Below, one piece after another: positions 7,735-17,236 of a DNA stretch of 64,000 nucleotides (position 1 is its first letter; each line of letters begins with the position of its first letter). The DNA is taken from positions 186,001 through 250,000 of the forward strand of contig JADJQN010000001.1 of assembly GCA_016712745.1 (NCBI GenBank), read 5' to 3'. Position numbers and translations under genes: made by a program. The DNA comes from Sandaracinaceae bacterium (lineage in GTDB: Bacteria; Myxococcota_A; Polyangia; Polyangiales; JADJQN01). The notes under the pieces were generated by a model. That model was not told the origin of the DNA and ran no database searches. It worked only from the letters and a program-made list of their open reading frames with translations.

Positions 7735-8859
7735 GTGACGCGACGAAATATACCGGCGCTGCTTTGGCCGGCTGTAGCCGGCTATATGTGCGTGCTGGCG
7801 GGGTGCACGGGCAGGCTCTCCGGCAATGCTCCCGCCGCACTCGATGCGGCGGGCGTTGATCTAAGCCTAGGTGGGGATGCTTCACGCGCGGACTTTGGCG
7901 CGCACGATGCGAGTAGCGTCGACGCAGCAAGTGCTGACTTGGGTGCGTTCGACGCAGGCGGCATCGCCGTGGATGCCGGCCTCGACGCATTCATCGCCAC
8001 GATGGACGCGGGCGCCGATGCGGCTTCCGGATCGATGGACGCAGGCGCCGATGCGGCTTCCGGATCGATGGACGCAGGGCCGATGACGGACGCCGGCGCG
8101 ACTGTTGACGCGGGCGATGACGCGAGTTGGCCAGTCATTGACGGTGGCCCATCCTCCACTCGTCACGTGAAACGCCCGCTCGGTTCAACTGCGGCGACGG
8201 CCGGCTATTGGGAATACCTGCCGCCTGCCTATGGTGAGGTTGACGGAGTGCGCTTCCCCTTGATGGTTTTCTATCATGGCGTCGGCGAGAACGGTGACGG
8301 CTCCAGTGCAGCCCTCGACCTTGTGCTTGCGAACGGTCCCCCGATGATCATTGCGGATGACGACTGGCCGCTCGCTCGCCCGTTCGTCGTGCTCTCGCCG
8401 CAGCATCCCGGTTGGGATTGCCCAAGTGCGACCGAAATTCACGACTTCATCACGTACGCCGCGTCGCACTACGACGTGGACCCGCGCCGAATCTACCTGA
8501 CCGGCCTTTCGTGCGGGGCCATCGGGTCGTGGAGCTACTACGGCGCCTACGCCGACGAGAAACAGATCGCGGCCATCGTCCCGATTGCGGGCAATGGCGA
8601 GCCCGCCTGGGCTGCGCAAGGCTGCGATCTCGGCAAAATAGCTGTTTGGGCCTTTCATGGCGATGCGGATACGACGGTTTGGCCGGGCGGAACGACCGGC
8701 CCCATGACCCATTTGATCAACGAGTGTCCTTCTCCTCCACGTCGTGAGGCCCTAATGACGATTTATCCAGGTGTCGGCCACTCCTCGTGGTGGCAGACTT
8801 ACAACCTGACGGCCGGGCACGACATCTACGCGTGGATGCTCACGCAAACGAACGACTAA
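7735..8859 (+). CDS. Lipoprotein alpha/beta-hydrolase (polyhydroxybutyrate depolymerase/esterase-like)
   Basis: A 374-residue lipoprotein. The lipobox VLAGC gives lipid Cys 24. A low-complexity Asp/Ala/Gly linker (to about residue 140) includes a duplicated 11-residue unit. The catalytic domain has the nucleophile elbow GLSCG (Ser 259), the acid in FHGDADTTV (Asp 310 or 312) and His 349 in GVGHSSWW, which is the order expected for dienelactone hydrolase / LpqC-type esterases. It is likely a surface or periplasmic esterase; the substrate is unknown. The start is GTG 7735, chosen because it gives a complete signal peptide. The linker is the kind used by Myxococcota to space lipoproteins from the membrane. 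Confidence 0.85.
   Translation: MTRRNIPALLWPAVAGYMCVLAGCTGRLSGNAPAALDAAGVDLSLGGDASRADFGAHDASSVDAASADLGAFDAGGIAVDAGLDAFIATMDAGADAASGSMDAGADAASGSMDAGPMTDAGATVDAGDDASWPVIDGGPSSTRHVKRPLGSTAATAGYWEYLPPAYGEVDGVRFPLMVFYHGVGENGDGSSAALDLVLANGPPMIIADDDWPLARPFVVLSPQHPGWDCPSATEIHDFITYAASHYDVDPRRIYLTGLSCGAIGSWSYYGAYADEKQIAAIVPIAGNGEPAWAAQGCDLGKIAVWAFHGDADTTVWPGGTTGPMTHLINECPSPPRREALMTIYPGVGHSSWWQTYNLTAGHDIYAWMLTQTND
8001..8079 (+). repeat. 33-bp in-frame tandem repeat in the lipoprotein linker
   Basis: A 33-base unit at 8001-8033 is repeated at 8034-8066 with one base difference, and a third partial copy follows (8067-8079). Each unit encodes MDAGADAASGS. It is in frame and extends the lipoprotein spacer, consistent with slippage or unequal recombination. 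Confidence 0.9.
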
Positions 8860-8873
8860 GAGAGGCATCGCTT

Positions 8874-10706
8874 ATGAAATCGACGACGCGTGTGGGGGCC
8901 GGGATTGCTCTGGGCGCATGGACCGCAGGACTCTGTGTCTTCGCCATTGGCTGCGGCGAATCAACCACACAAACGATGGAGGACGCAGGGGCTTCCGTTG
9001 ATAGCGCGGTGGCAATCGACTCGTTCATTCCAATCGACGCATTCATGCCGACCGATGCCGGACCGCGTATCGACTTGGCGATGCCTATCGATAGTGGCGG
9101 CCCGCGCGATTTGGGCAACGACTTCGGCATTGATTCTCATGTGGTCTCGCGCCACTTGCGCGACACCTTGTGCGCGCCGGTCTCAATGACACTTTGCGAG
9201 AACTTCACGACCTGTGGCTGCGACGTGCGTGGCCCCATCGACGTGCCCTCTTGCGTAGCTCAGCAGATTGCGGGCTGCGGCGAATCAATGGACGAGCTTG
9301 CGCTTGCGGTCGCCGCGGGGCAGTACGAAATTCAAGAAGACCTCCTCACTGCATGCGTAGCCGAACTTTCCGGCGCCGCTGAACTTTGTGCCCCGCTCAA
9401 CATCACCGCTTCGGCGTCGTGCGCTCTTGCATTCAGTGCGACTACACCTATCGGGTCTGCTTGCGCGGGTGCCACTTTCGGTTTCGGATGCGCCCGTGGC
9501 GCCGGGTACTGCGACGGAAGCACAGGCTTCGTTTGCCGCGCGCTGCCGGAAGTGGGCGCGACATGCTCGAGCGCGTGCGCCTCGCCGTCGGTCTGTCACG
9601 CCGGAATCTGTGGTGATCGGGTCGTGGAAGATGGCACTTGCGCTTCAACTTCGGAATGCGCCGCAGGCTTGCAGTGTGCCGGCGGTCGCTGCTTAACCCC
9701 GCGCCCACTCGGCGGCATGTGCGACGGCACGCACCCCTGTCACGGCGGGCTCTCGTGCGCGGGCGGCGTTTGCGTCGATGGATTCCCCAGTTGCTCGTCA
9801 GGCACGGAGTGCGATGCGGACAGCTCGTGTCGCGGCGTCGACACGAACATCTGTTCGGCCCCGCGCGGAGAGGGCGAACGCTGCACCAGTAGTGACGCCT
9901 GCATCACGGGGCTCGTCTGCGACTACGTAGCCGAGCGCTGCGTAACTCCGCCGACTGCCGGCGAGTCCTGTGAGTCGGTTAGCGATTGCGCGCCCGGCTA
10001 CTATTGCGAATACGGCGACGGCTCCTCTGTGTGTCAGCCCTTGCCGGGTGTCGGCGAGCTCTGCGCTGGGGGGGGCATCATCATTGACTTCGCGGCCACT
10101 CCCACTGGCGGCCGTCCCGGGCGTTTCAGTCGATGCGCAGAGGGTCTCGCTTGCGACTACTCGGACGACGGCTCAAGTGACCCGGTATGCGTGAACCGTC
10201 CGAGCGTCGGGGAACCGTGCGCTGATGATGGAACGTGCGGCGAAGGGTATACGTGCGCTTACCCATCTGACGGCTCCCCCGCAACATGCACGACGCTGCC
10301 GGGTCCCGGTGACGTTTGCTACAACGACGTGTGTCCTCTTGGCTACTGGTGTCAATATGACGAATCGACCGGTGGCTCGACGTGCGTTTCAACGTACGGC
10401 GCGGGCGAGAGCTGCGACTACTCAGCCATGTGCTCGCCTGGACTCTCGTGCATCTACGACAGTTCCTGGAGCTTCGCTACGTGCGGTGCCACGCCGACTT
10501 ATGGCGAGCTGTGTCCGTCCGGCGAATGCGTGGAAGGTGCCTTCTGCGAGTACACGCTCATGGATGCGAGCTGCGTTCCGTCCTTCTGCGACCTCGCGGG
10601 TGGCGGCATCGAAACCCCGCCAGTTCCGCTCTCGAGCGGGGGCGGCAGTTCCGGAGGATCTCCCGGGGCTGACGGCGCGCGAATCTTCGGGATGCGCACT
10701 CGTTAA
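8874..10706 (+). CDS. Large cysteine-rich lipoprotein
   Basis: A 610-residue exported protein with lipobox FAIGC, followed by a spacer rich in Asp, Ala, Ile and Pro (to about residue 80). The rest is built from many short cysteine-rich modules of about 35-45 residues with the pattern C-x(4,5)-C-x-x-G-x-x-C-x(4,8)-C, for example SECAAGLQCAGGRC and SDCAPGYYC. Such modules recur in Myxococcota surface proteins and are probably disulfide-bonded. The C-terminus is Gly/Ser-rich. I chose ATG 8874, preceded by AGAGAGG. The gene follows the esterase lipoprotein by 14 bases, so the two likely form an operon. Function is unknown; surface structure or adhesion is a guess. It converges on the DTW gene with a four-base overlap. 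Confidence 0.82.
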   Translation: MKSTTRVGAGIALGAWTAGLCVFAIGCGESTTQTMEDAGASVDSAVAIDSFIPIDAFMPTDAGPRIDLAMPIDSGGPRDLGNDFGIDSHVVSRHLRDTLCAPVSMTLCENFTTCGCDVRGPIDVPSCVAQQIAGCGESMDELALAVAAGQYEIQEDLLTACVAELSGAAELCAPLNITASASCALAFSATTPIGSACAGATFGFGCARGAGYCDGSTGFVCRALPEVGATCSSACASPSVCHAGICGDRVVEDGTCASTSECAAGLQCAGGRCLTPRPLGGMCDGTHPCHGGLSCAGGVCVDGFPSCSSGTECDADSSCRGVDTNICSAPRGEGERCTSSDACITGLVCDYVAERCVTPPTAGESCESVSDCAPGYYCEYGDGSSVCQPLPGVGELCAGGGIIIDFAATPTGGRPGRFSRCAEGLACDYSDDGSSDPVCVNRPSVGEPCADDGTCGEGYTCAYPSDGSPATCTTLPGPGDVCYNDVCPLGYWCQYDESTGGSTCVSTYGAGESCDYSAMCSPGLSCIYDSSWSFATCGATPTYGELCPSGECVEGAFCEYTLMDASCVPSFCDLAGGGIETPPVPLSSGGGSSGGSPGADGARIFGMRTR

Positions 10707-11368
10707 TCTTGCGAGTAGGCGCGCCGCTTCGGCGGCGCTGACTCGCGAGCCCGCTGCACCATGGTGCGGAAGTTGCGGCGCAACTCCTCGCGCGTGGTCT
10801 CCGGCTCGCCATTGTGCACAAGGACATCAGCGACAGCTTCAAGCGTCGAGACGAATTCGCGTCGCGGCTCTTTCCGAAGCTTGCCGTAGATTGACGCCTC
10901 GCGCGGGTGCAGAATTACGCGGTTGAGCTTCAGCAACCACGGGTTGCGCCACCACAGACTTTTGCCCTGGCTCCACGTGCCGTCGAGTACGACCACACCT
11001 TCGAGTCTGGGTGGTGTTTTCTGGACGTCGCCGCGGCGGTCAAGGACCAGATAAGGCTTGCTCTTGTCCTCCTCCGAAAGTGGCTGCATGAGTGACATCG
11101 GGTAGAGCACGCCAAACCGTGATGGCTCAGCTTTTTCCCCCAGGGCGTCCGTCAGCGATGCCCACGAGAGGCCACGCCGTAGGATGGCCTTGGGCAACGT
11201 GAGCGCAAGCAACTTCGCGGTACCCAGGACGTGATCGTCCTCACGCGGATGTTGCAAGATGAGGACACGGGTGCGCGTTTCGATCTCGCGAATCTTGTCG
11301 CAGACGCAGATGTTGGTCGGCTTGTCGCATCGCGCGCACCGTTCGACCGGCGCTTGTGGGCGGCTCAT
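10703..11368 (-). CDS. DTW-domain tRNA-uridine aminocarboxypropyltransferase
   Basis: A 221-residue protein of the DTW family, which transfers the 3-amino-3-carboxypropyl group of S-adenosylmethionine to tRNA uridine (acp3U, TapT/TuaA type). Visible marks are an N-terminal zinc-like Cys cluster (CARCDKPTNICVC), the segment ILQHPREDDHVLGTAK, the family signature LDGTWSQGKSLWWRNPWL (the DTW motif appears as DGTW), and the downstream REASIYGKLRKEP. The start ATG 11368 overlaps the stop of the upstream GAF gene (ATGA), so the two are co-transcribed. A functional link to the GAF protein is not evident. Confidence 0.88.
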   Translation of the reverse strand: MSRPQAPVERCARCDKPTNICVCDKIREIETRTRVLILQHPREDDHVLGTAKLLALTLPKAILRRGLSWASLTDALGEKAEPSRFGVLYPMSLMQPLSEEDKSKPYLVLDRRGDVQKTPPRLEGVVVLDGTWSQGKSLWWRNPWLLKLNRVILHPREASIYGKLRKEPRREFVSTLEAVADVLVHNGEPETTREELRRNFRTMVQRARESAPPKRRAYSQD

Positions 11369-13200
11369 CGGGATTTGCCGCGGGGCCCACTCTTGGGGCT
11401 CGGATCCTGCTGCTTCTCTTCGATGCGTTTCTCGTGCAGAAACTCGGTGAGCTGCTTGCCGATATAGGTCACGACGTTCATGTCGCCGCGGCCGAAATAA
11501 TCGCGGCCACTGCGGTTGATGAGTTGCAGCATCCCGAGCAGGCGACGCTCGTGCACGAGTGCGTAGAGAAGCATGTTGCGCGGCTCGACGCCCAAGCGCC
11601 CGTCGATGCCCGGATCGAAGCGCGAGTCGTTGTGAACGTCGTCTACAACAAGCGCAATGCCGATGCTCGCTGCGGCCGCGCCAAACAAACCCGCGGTCGA
11701 GGGAATCGCGTCCCCACGACGCTCGCCCGCGCCGGGGCCATCAAGCGCGACGAAGCGGAACTCATCGGTGTTGATATCGTAGAGCGCGCTCGTGATGGCT
11801 TCTGACGGAACAGTTTCGCGCAGAAGTCGAACGATGAATTCCAAGCCATCGGCGGCTGATTTCAGGAAGAATAGGTCCTGGCATGCCTCGAAGGCATTGG
11901 CGAGGCGCTCGTCTTGCTCGGCAGGAGGTGCACTCGTGCGACGGACGCGTGCGCCGGGTGGAGGAATCGACATGCCGGGGGGCAACATGGTTGGAGGAGT
12001 GCGCGGTGGGAACGCAATCTCCGGATCGCCGCGCCAGTCTTTCCACTGAAGCGTAACGACCGGGCGTCGTAACGGGCGCTTGCTCCACGGATGGTCGAAG
12101 AGTGCGAGGTTGATGAACTTGCCCGGCATCACTTCGGCGAGTTCCGCTTGAGCGCGAACCATTTCGTCGCGAATGATTCGCTCGCAGACGTCGAGCGGCG
12201 TGTTTTCCGGGACGACGAGCGTGCGCTCGCGATAGGTGAGCGGGTTCTCGGGAGTCGGATCGTCGAAGCGCTCGGAGAGAAGTTGCGCTCGAACGCCGCC
12301 GTACAATCCGGGCGGGCCAGGTTCGGGCGCCAAGCCCACGGGCACGGGACCAAGCCCGACGGTTGCTGCCGGCGGCAGCGACGGAACGTAGGCTTCGGGC
12401 GACACTTCGATGGAGGAAGAGCCTTGTGATGCTGAATGCGCATTGGCGCGTTGCGACGCTGCTGCGTGCGGTATCGCTACATCGGGTATCGGCGCCGGGC
12501 CGGGAATGCGCGCAGCCGCGGAAGGCGCGGGCTCCGCTGCACTTGCGGGCTCCGGTGCACTCGCGGCGGCGGGCTGTCCCGCTGCGGCCGGCGCCGGATG
12601 CGCGGCGACCGGCGCAACGCTCGGAGGGGGCAGGCTCCCCTTGGCGGGCGTCACATACGCCGCTGTGGCCATCGCGATTTTCTCATTCACCCCAACCGGC
12701 GCGGCCTTTGGGGCAACGGACGTTGGCGCGGACGCCGAGGCGGGCGTGCCAACGGCGACCGGGGCATGCTGCGCCTGCGCCATATTCGGAAGCTCGAAGG
12801 CCATTGTGCGCTTCGCCATCTTTGGATCGAGCGGCGCGTTTGCCGCTATCGACGCGGGCGCCGGAGGAGGATCGTCCTGCGTAATCGCATCGTCTGGCGG
12901 AAGGTTTGCGACTTCCACGCTAGGCGCAGCTTCGCCCTGCGCCGGAGGCGGACGCAGCGAATCGCTCTTCACAACTGTAACTACATACGCGCGCTGCGCG
13001 GCCGGATCCAAAATGGTGACTTTGCCGTCGGGCGCGACCGCGCAGCTTGCGCCGGTCGGAACGCCGCCTTGTTCGCCGATCTGGGTGCGCCCTACGCGAA
13101 GCGCGGTCATCCAGTTCTCAGCCTGCACGGTTACGTCATGGAGGGGCGAGCCCGTCGCACCCAATCCACTGACTGTCAGCCTCCACGTTTTGGTCGCCAC
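11365..13200 (-). CDS. GAF-domain protein with long Ala/Pro linker
   Basis: A 611-residue cytoplasmic protein. Residues 1-80 form a small beta-rich domain beginning ATKTWRLTVSGLGATGSP. Residues about 85-330 are an Ala/Pro-rich low-complexity linker. A short middle domain follows (about 300-400), and the C-terminal 190 residues are a GAF domain (SALYDINTDEFRFVALDG, IALVVDDVHNDSRF, RNMLLYALVHERRLLGMLQL, RDYFGRGDMNVVTYIGKQL). GAF domains sense small ligands or act in signalling; no kinase or cyclase output is present. The start is GTG 13200 with GGAGA upstream. It overlaps the DTW gene. The linker is far more biased in composition than its neighbours, which explains several long but spurious frames on the opposite strand. 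Confidence 0.85.
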   Translation of the reverse strand: MATKTWRLTVSGLGATGSPLHDVTVQAENWMTALRVGRTQIGEQGGVPTGASCAVAPDGKVTILDPAAQRAYVVTVVKSDSLRPPPAQGEAAPSVEVANLPPDDAITQDDPPPAPASIAANAPLDPKMAKRTMAFELPNMAQAQHAPVAVGTPASASAPTSVAPKAAPVGVNEKIAMATAAYVTPAKGSLPPPSVAPVAAHPAPAAAGQPAAASAPEPASAAEPAPSAAARIPGPAPIPDVAIPHAAASQRANAHSASQGSSSIEVSPEAYVPSLPPAATVGLGPVPVGLAPEPGPPGLYGGVRAQLLSERFDDPTPENPLTYRERTLVVPENTPLDVCERIIRDEMVRAQAELAEVMPGKFINLALFDHPWSKRPLRRPVVTLQWKDWRGDPEIAFPPRTPPTMLPPGMSIPPPGARVRRTSAPPAEQDERLANAFEACQDLFFLKSAADGLEFIVRLLRETVPSEAITSALYDINTDEFRFVALDGPGAGERRGDAIPSTAGLFGAAAASIGIALVVDDVHNDSRFDPGIDGRLGVEPRNMLLYALVHERRLLGMLQLINRSGRDYFGRGDMNVVTYIGKQLTEFLHEKRIEEKQQDPSPKSGPRGKSR

Positions 13201-13411
13201 GTTCTCCTCAAATGCCCGCGCCAGCTCGTAGATAGGCTCGTTCCGAAAGCTATCAATGACTTACGCGCACGGTCAAGGGTTTGGATCACGCGAGATCACG
13301 CAATTCGTAGCAATTGCGCGCAGGCAGCGCCGCGACTAGGATTCCGCCTCCTCGATTCGGGCCTCCGCGCGATTGCGCCGGCAGCCAGCGAGCTCAATAG
13401 GAAGGCATCAC

Positions 13412-14446
13412 GTGACGATTCGGCCGCTAGCCATTTCGGTTGGAGATTGGGCGGGGGTCGGCCCGCGCGTGACGATGACTGCGTTGCGCACGGCATGCAC
13501 GCGTGATGCCGTCGTTGTGTTCGGCGACCGAGCGCGTCTGAAATCTATCGCGCGTGCACACGGTATCGCTGCCGATCGTATCAAGGACGTAGCGGTGGCC
13601 GGCCCATGGCATCTGCGCGCTGGCGATATTGGCCTTGTGGACGCGGCGGTCGTGCCCAATAGCGTAGTCGACACTCACGCGCCCACGGCAGAAGGAGGTC
13701 GGGTGCAGCTTGCGATGTTGGATTTGGCAGCCAAGGCGGCGCGCGACGGGCATGCCCGTGCGCTTGTCACCGGCCCCACGAGCAAGGAAGCCATCGTGAT
13801 GGGCGGCGTTGATTTCATCGGTCAGACGGAGCACCTGGCCCGTTCGGTTTCGCGCGCTGACGACGAGGTCACGATGATGTTTCTTGGCCCTCGTTTGTCT
13901 GTGGCACTCGTCACAACGCATCTTGCCGTGCAGAAGGTTCCCTTTGAGATTTCGGGGCGTCGTGTGGAGCGCACCATTCGCCATCTTGCCGAAGCGCTGC
14001 TCGCCTTGCATCGCGATCGTACGGTACCACCAAGCATCGTCGTCACTGGCCTAAACCCTCACGCGAGCGAGCACGGCTTGTTCGGAACGGAGGAGGAACG
14101 TGTGATCATGCCCGTCGTTCGCGAGTTGCAGGCTGCTCAGCCCTTCTGCGATGGACGCGTGCACTTGCTCGACGTGCGACCGGCAGAAGCCGCGTTTCGC
14201 GATGCGGCCGCAGGCAAAGTGGATGGCGTGGTTGCGATGATGCACGATCAGGCAACGATCGCGTCGAAGCTCTTGGATTGGGGCAAGGCCGTTAACGTTA
14301 CATGGGGACTTCCCTTCCTACGCACGAGCGTGGACCACGGCGTTGCTTATGACGCGGCGGAGCGCGGCGACGGCGAGCCAAGCGGAATGATCGCAGCTAT
14401 TGAGCTCGCGCAGCGTTTCACTCAACGAGAGAAACCATGGACCTGA
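13412..14446 (+). CDS. pdxA: 4-hydroxythreonine-4-phosphate dehydrogenase
   Basis: A 344-residue protein recognisable as PdxA, which oxidises 4-phosphohydroxy-L-threonine in the DXP-dependent route to vitamin B6. Conserved pieces are present: [56 protein letters not shown] and the C-terminal [20 protein letters not shown] with metal-binding His residues. The usual start motif GDPAGIGPE reads [10 protein letters not shown] here, so the Pro is replaced by Trp and the Glu by Arg. I chose GTG 13412, preceded by AGGAAGG; a TTG at 13373 would add 13 poorly matching residues. The last 10 bases overlap the start of uvrA. Confidence 0.93.
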   Translation: MTIRPLAISVGDWAGVGPRVTMTALRTACTRDAVVVFGDRARLKSIARAHGIAADRIKDVAVAGPWHLRAGDIGLVDAAVVPNSVVDTHAPTAEGGRVQLAMLDLAAKAARDGHARALVTGPTSKEAIVMGGVDFIGQTEHLARSVSRADDEVTMMFLGPRLSVALVTTHLAVQKVPFEISGRRVERTIRHLAEALLALHRDRTVPPSIVVTGLNPHASEHGLFGTEEERVIMPVVRELQAAQPFCDGRVHLLDVRPAEAAFRDAAAGKVDGVVAMMHDQATIASKLLDWGKAVNVTWGLPFLRTSVDHGVAYDAAERGDGEPSGMIAAIELAQRFTQREKPWT

Positions 14447-17232
14447 TCGTCCGCGGTGCGCGTCAACATAATCTAAAAGCATCGATGTAACGATCCCTCG
14501 CGACAAGCTCGTCGTGATCACGGGGCCGAGCGGTTCTGGTAAGTCGTCACTGGCGTTTGATACGATTTACGCAGAGGGACAGCGTCGCTACGTCGAGTCG
14601 CTCAGTGCCTACGCACGTCAGTTCCTCGACAATATGCCCAAGCCCGATGTCGACACGATCGAAGGGCTCTCGCCCGCGATCAGCATCGAGCAGCAAACGA
14701 CGTCGCGCAATCCGCGTTCGACCGTGGGCACGGTCACCGAGATTTACGACTACCTGCGTTTACTCTTCGCGCGCGCGGGCACGCCTCATTGTCCGAATTG
14801 CGGACAGCCCATTGCCGCGCAAACCGTGCAGCAAATGGTGGATCAGGTAATGGCGCTCGCGGCGGGCACGCGCTTCATCGTGCAGTCGCCGATGGTCCGC
14901 GCGCGTAAGGGGGAGTTCAGAAAAGAGCTCTTGAACCTGCGCAAAGAGGGCTTTGTTCGCGCAACCATCGACGGCGAAGTACGTGATCTAGGCGAAGACA
15001 TCGTGCTCGAGAAGACGCGTGTGCACTCAATCGACGTGCACATCGATCGGCTTACGGTCAAGCCCGACATCCGTCAGCGACTCACGGAGTCCGTCGAGCT
15101 AGCGTTGAAATTGTCCGACGGGCTCGTGCGCATTGAGCTGCCGACTGGGGAGCCCTGGCTTTTGTCGGAGCGGTTTTGCGTGTGCGGGCTGCGGCATCTC
15201 GTTGCCGGAGATTGAGCCGCGCATGTTCTCGTTCAACAATCCGGCCGGCGCGTGCCCCAAGTGCAACGGCCTCGGTGAGCTTCGCTTTTTTGCGCCTGAA
15301 CTAGTTGTTCCCGACGCCAAGCTCTCCCTCGACGAAGGCGCCATCGCGCCTTGGCGCACGGCGGGCGGCGCGTACCTAAACTTCATGCTGCACGGGCTGA
15401 CTGCGGCTCTCACGGTGAAGACAGACGTTCCGTTTGGAAAACTTCCAAAGAAGACGCAAGACAAAATTTTGCTTGGCGAAGGCGAGGGCGGATACGAGGG
15501 TGTGATTCCGGGCATCGAGCGCCGAAGCCGCGAATACGAGAAACGCCGTCGCGAAGCGGGCGGAACGGACGCGCAGACGTTTGAATTCATCGAGGAGGTT
15601 TTTCACAAGTTCGCGCGCGTCGAGGCGTGTGACGCGTGCAAGGGCGCGCGTCTGCGTCCTGAGGCACTCGCCGTGCGCCTGTCGGGCCGCAACATCCGCG
15701 AAGTCACCGGATTTAGCATTCGTGAAGCGCAAGCATTCTTCCTAGAGTTGAAACTCGGATCGCGTGAGGCGCAGGTTGCTGAGCGCGTAATCAAAGAGGT
15801 CGTCTCGCGCCTCTCTTTCCTCGTAAACGTCGGGCTCGACTATCTGTCCTTGGATCGCGCGGCTGCGACTCTTTCCGGGGGCGAAGCCGAGCGCATCCGC
15901 CTCGCGACCCAGATCGGCGCCGGCCTCGTTGGCGTTTTGTACGTCCTCGATGAGCCATCGATCGGTCTGCACCCGCGTGACAACGATCGACTCATCGCCA
16001 CCCTTCGCGCGCTGCGTGATCTGGGGAATACCGTCATCGTCGTCGAGCACGATTCGGAAACCATTCTCGCGGCTGACCACGTCATCGACATGGGGCCGCG
16101 CGCGGGCAAGCACGGCGGATACATCACGGCGACCGGCTCGCCCGCACAGATCCAGAAGAACAAAGATTCACTCACCGGCCAGTACCTGTCGGGCAAACGC
16201 GCGATAGCTGTTCCAAAATCGCGTCGGAAGCCACGCGCCGGCGGAGTGCGCGTCAAGAATGCCTGCGCGCACAATCTCAAGAACGTCGATGTGACCTTTC
16301 CGCTGGGAGTGCTCACGTGTATTACCGGCGTGAGCGGTAGTGGTAAAAGCTCGCTGGTTGTCGACACTCTCTTGCAAGCAGCGCGCACCGAGGTTAACGG
16401 CGCTCGCGAAGAGGCTCTCTCAGGCACCGTCGAAGGTCTGTCGACCATCGACAAGGTCATCAGCATCGATCAGGGCGCGATCGGGCGCTCTCCGCGGTCC
16501 AATCCGGCCACCTATACCGGCGTGTTCACGGTGATTCGCGACCTCTTCGCCAATCTCCCCGAGGCGCGCGCACGCGGGTACAAGCCCGGTCGTTTCAGTT
16601 TCAACGTCAAAGGCGGACGTTGCGAGGCATGCGAGGGCGACGGCGTCTTGCGCATCGAGATGCATTTTTTGCCAGATGTTTTTGTTCAATGTGAAGAGTG
16701 CAAGGGCAAGCGCTACAATCGCGAGACGCTAGAAATTCTCTATCGCGGCTACAGCATCGCTGATGTGCTTGCAATGCCAATCGATGAGGCGCTCGAGCTC
16801 TTGTCCGCTGTGCCGAAGGTGCGCGCGGTGCTCACTGCGTTATCCCGCGTAGGCCTAGGCTACGTCGAGCTTGGCCAAAGCGCGACAACCCTGTCGGGCG
16901 GCGAAGCACAGCGCGTGAAGCTCGCGAAAGAGCTCGCGCGTGCCGCCACGGGCAACACCATGTACGTCCTCGACGAACCGACCACGGGTTTGCACTTTAC
17001 CGACATCGAGATTTTGGTGAACGTGCTGCAAGCGCTCGTCGACGCCGGCAACTCGGTAATTGTGATCGAGCACAATCTCGACGTGATCAAATGCGCTGAC
17101 TACGTGATCGACATGGGACCGGAAGGTGGGTCTGGGGGCGGGACGGTCGTGGCGGAGGGAACGCCCGAAGTGGTGGCGCGCGTGAAGAAATCGCACACCG
17201 GACGCTATCTCGCCCGCACGCTGCGCATGTGA
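14437..17232 (+). CDS. uvrA: Excinuclease ABC subunit A (frame broken twice at homopolymers)
   Basis: The damage-recognition ATPase of nucleotide excision repair, about 931 residues once the frame is repaired. The reading starts at ATG 14437 ([14 protein letters not shown]), then loses frame at an A-run at 14475-14478 where one base is missing. It continues through Walker [15 protein letters not shown] and zinc module CPNCGQP. At the T-run near 15173-15176 one extra base breaks it again; the correct frame then gives [22 protein letters not shown]. Downstream are the signature [15 protein letters not shown], second Walker [12 protein letters not shown], second zinc module CEACEGDG...CEECKGKRY, and the end of the gene. 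The two one-base changes compensate, and all key motifs survive. A sequencing artefact is more likely than a true pseudogene. Confidence 0.93.
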
Positions 17233-17236
17233 TGGT

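Noticed and set aside
8001..8079. Possible CRISPR-like array
   Set aside because: Repeats are adjacent without unique spacers and are in frame inside a lipoprotein gene.
12410..13506. Long plus-strand frames (273 and 356 residues) opposite the GAF-protein gene
   Set aside because: They come from the Ala/Pro-rich linker of the true gene read backwards; they are Ala- or Arg-rich low-complexity sequence without domains, while the minus-strand protein has a clear GAF domain and ribosome site.
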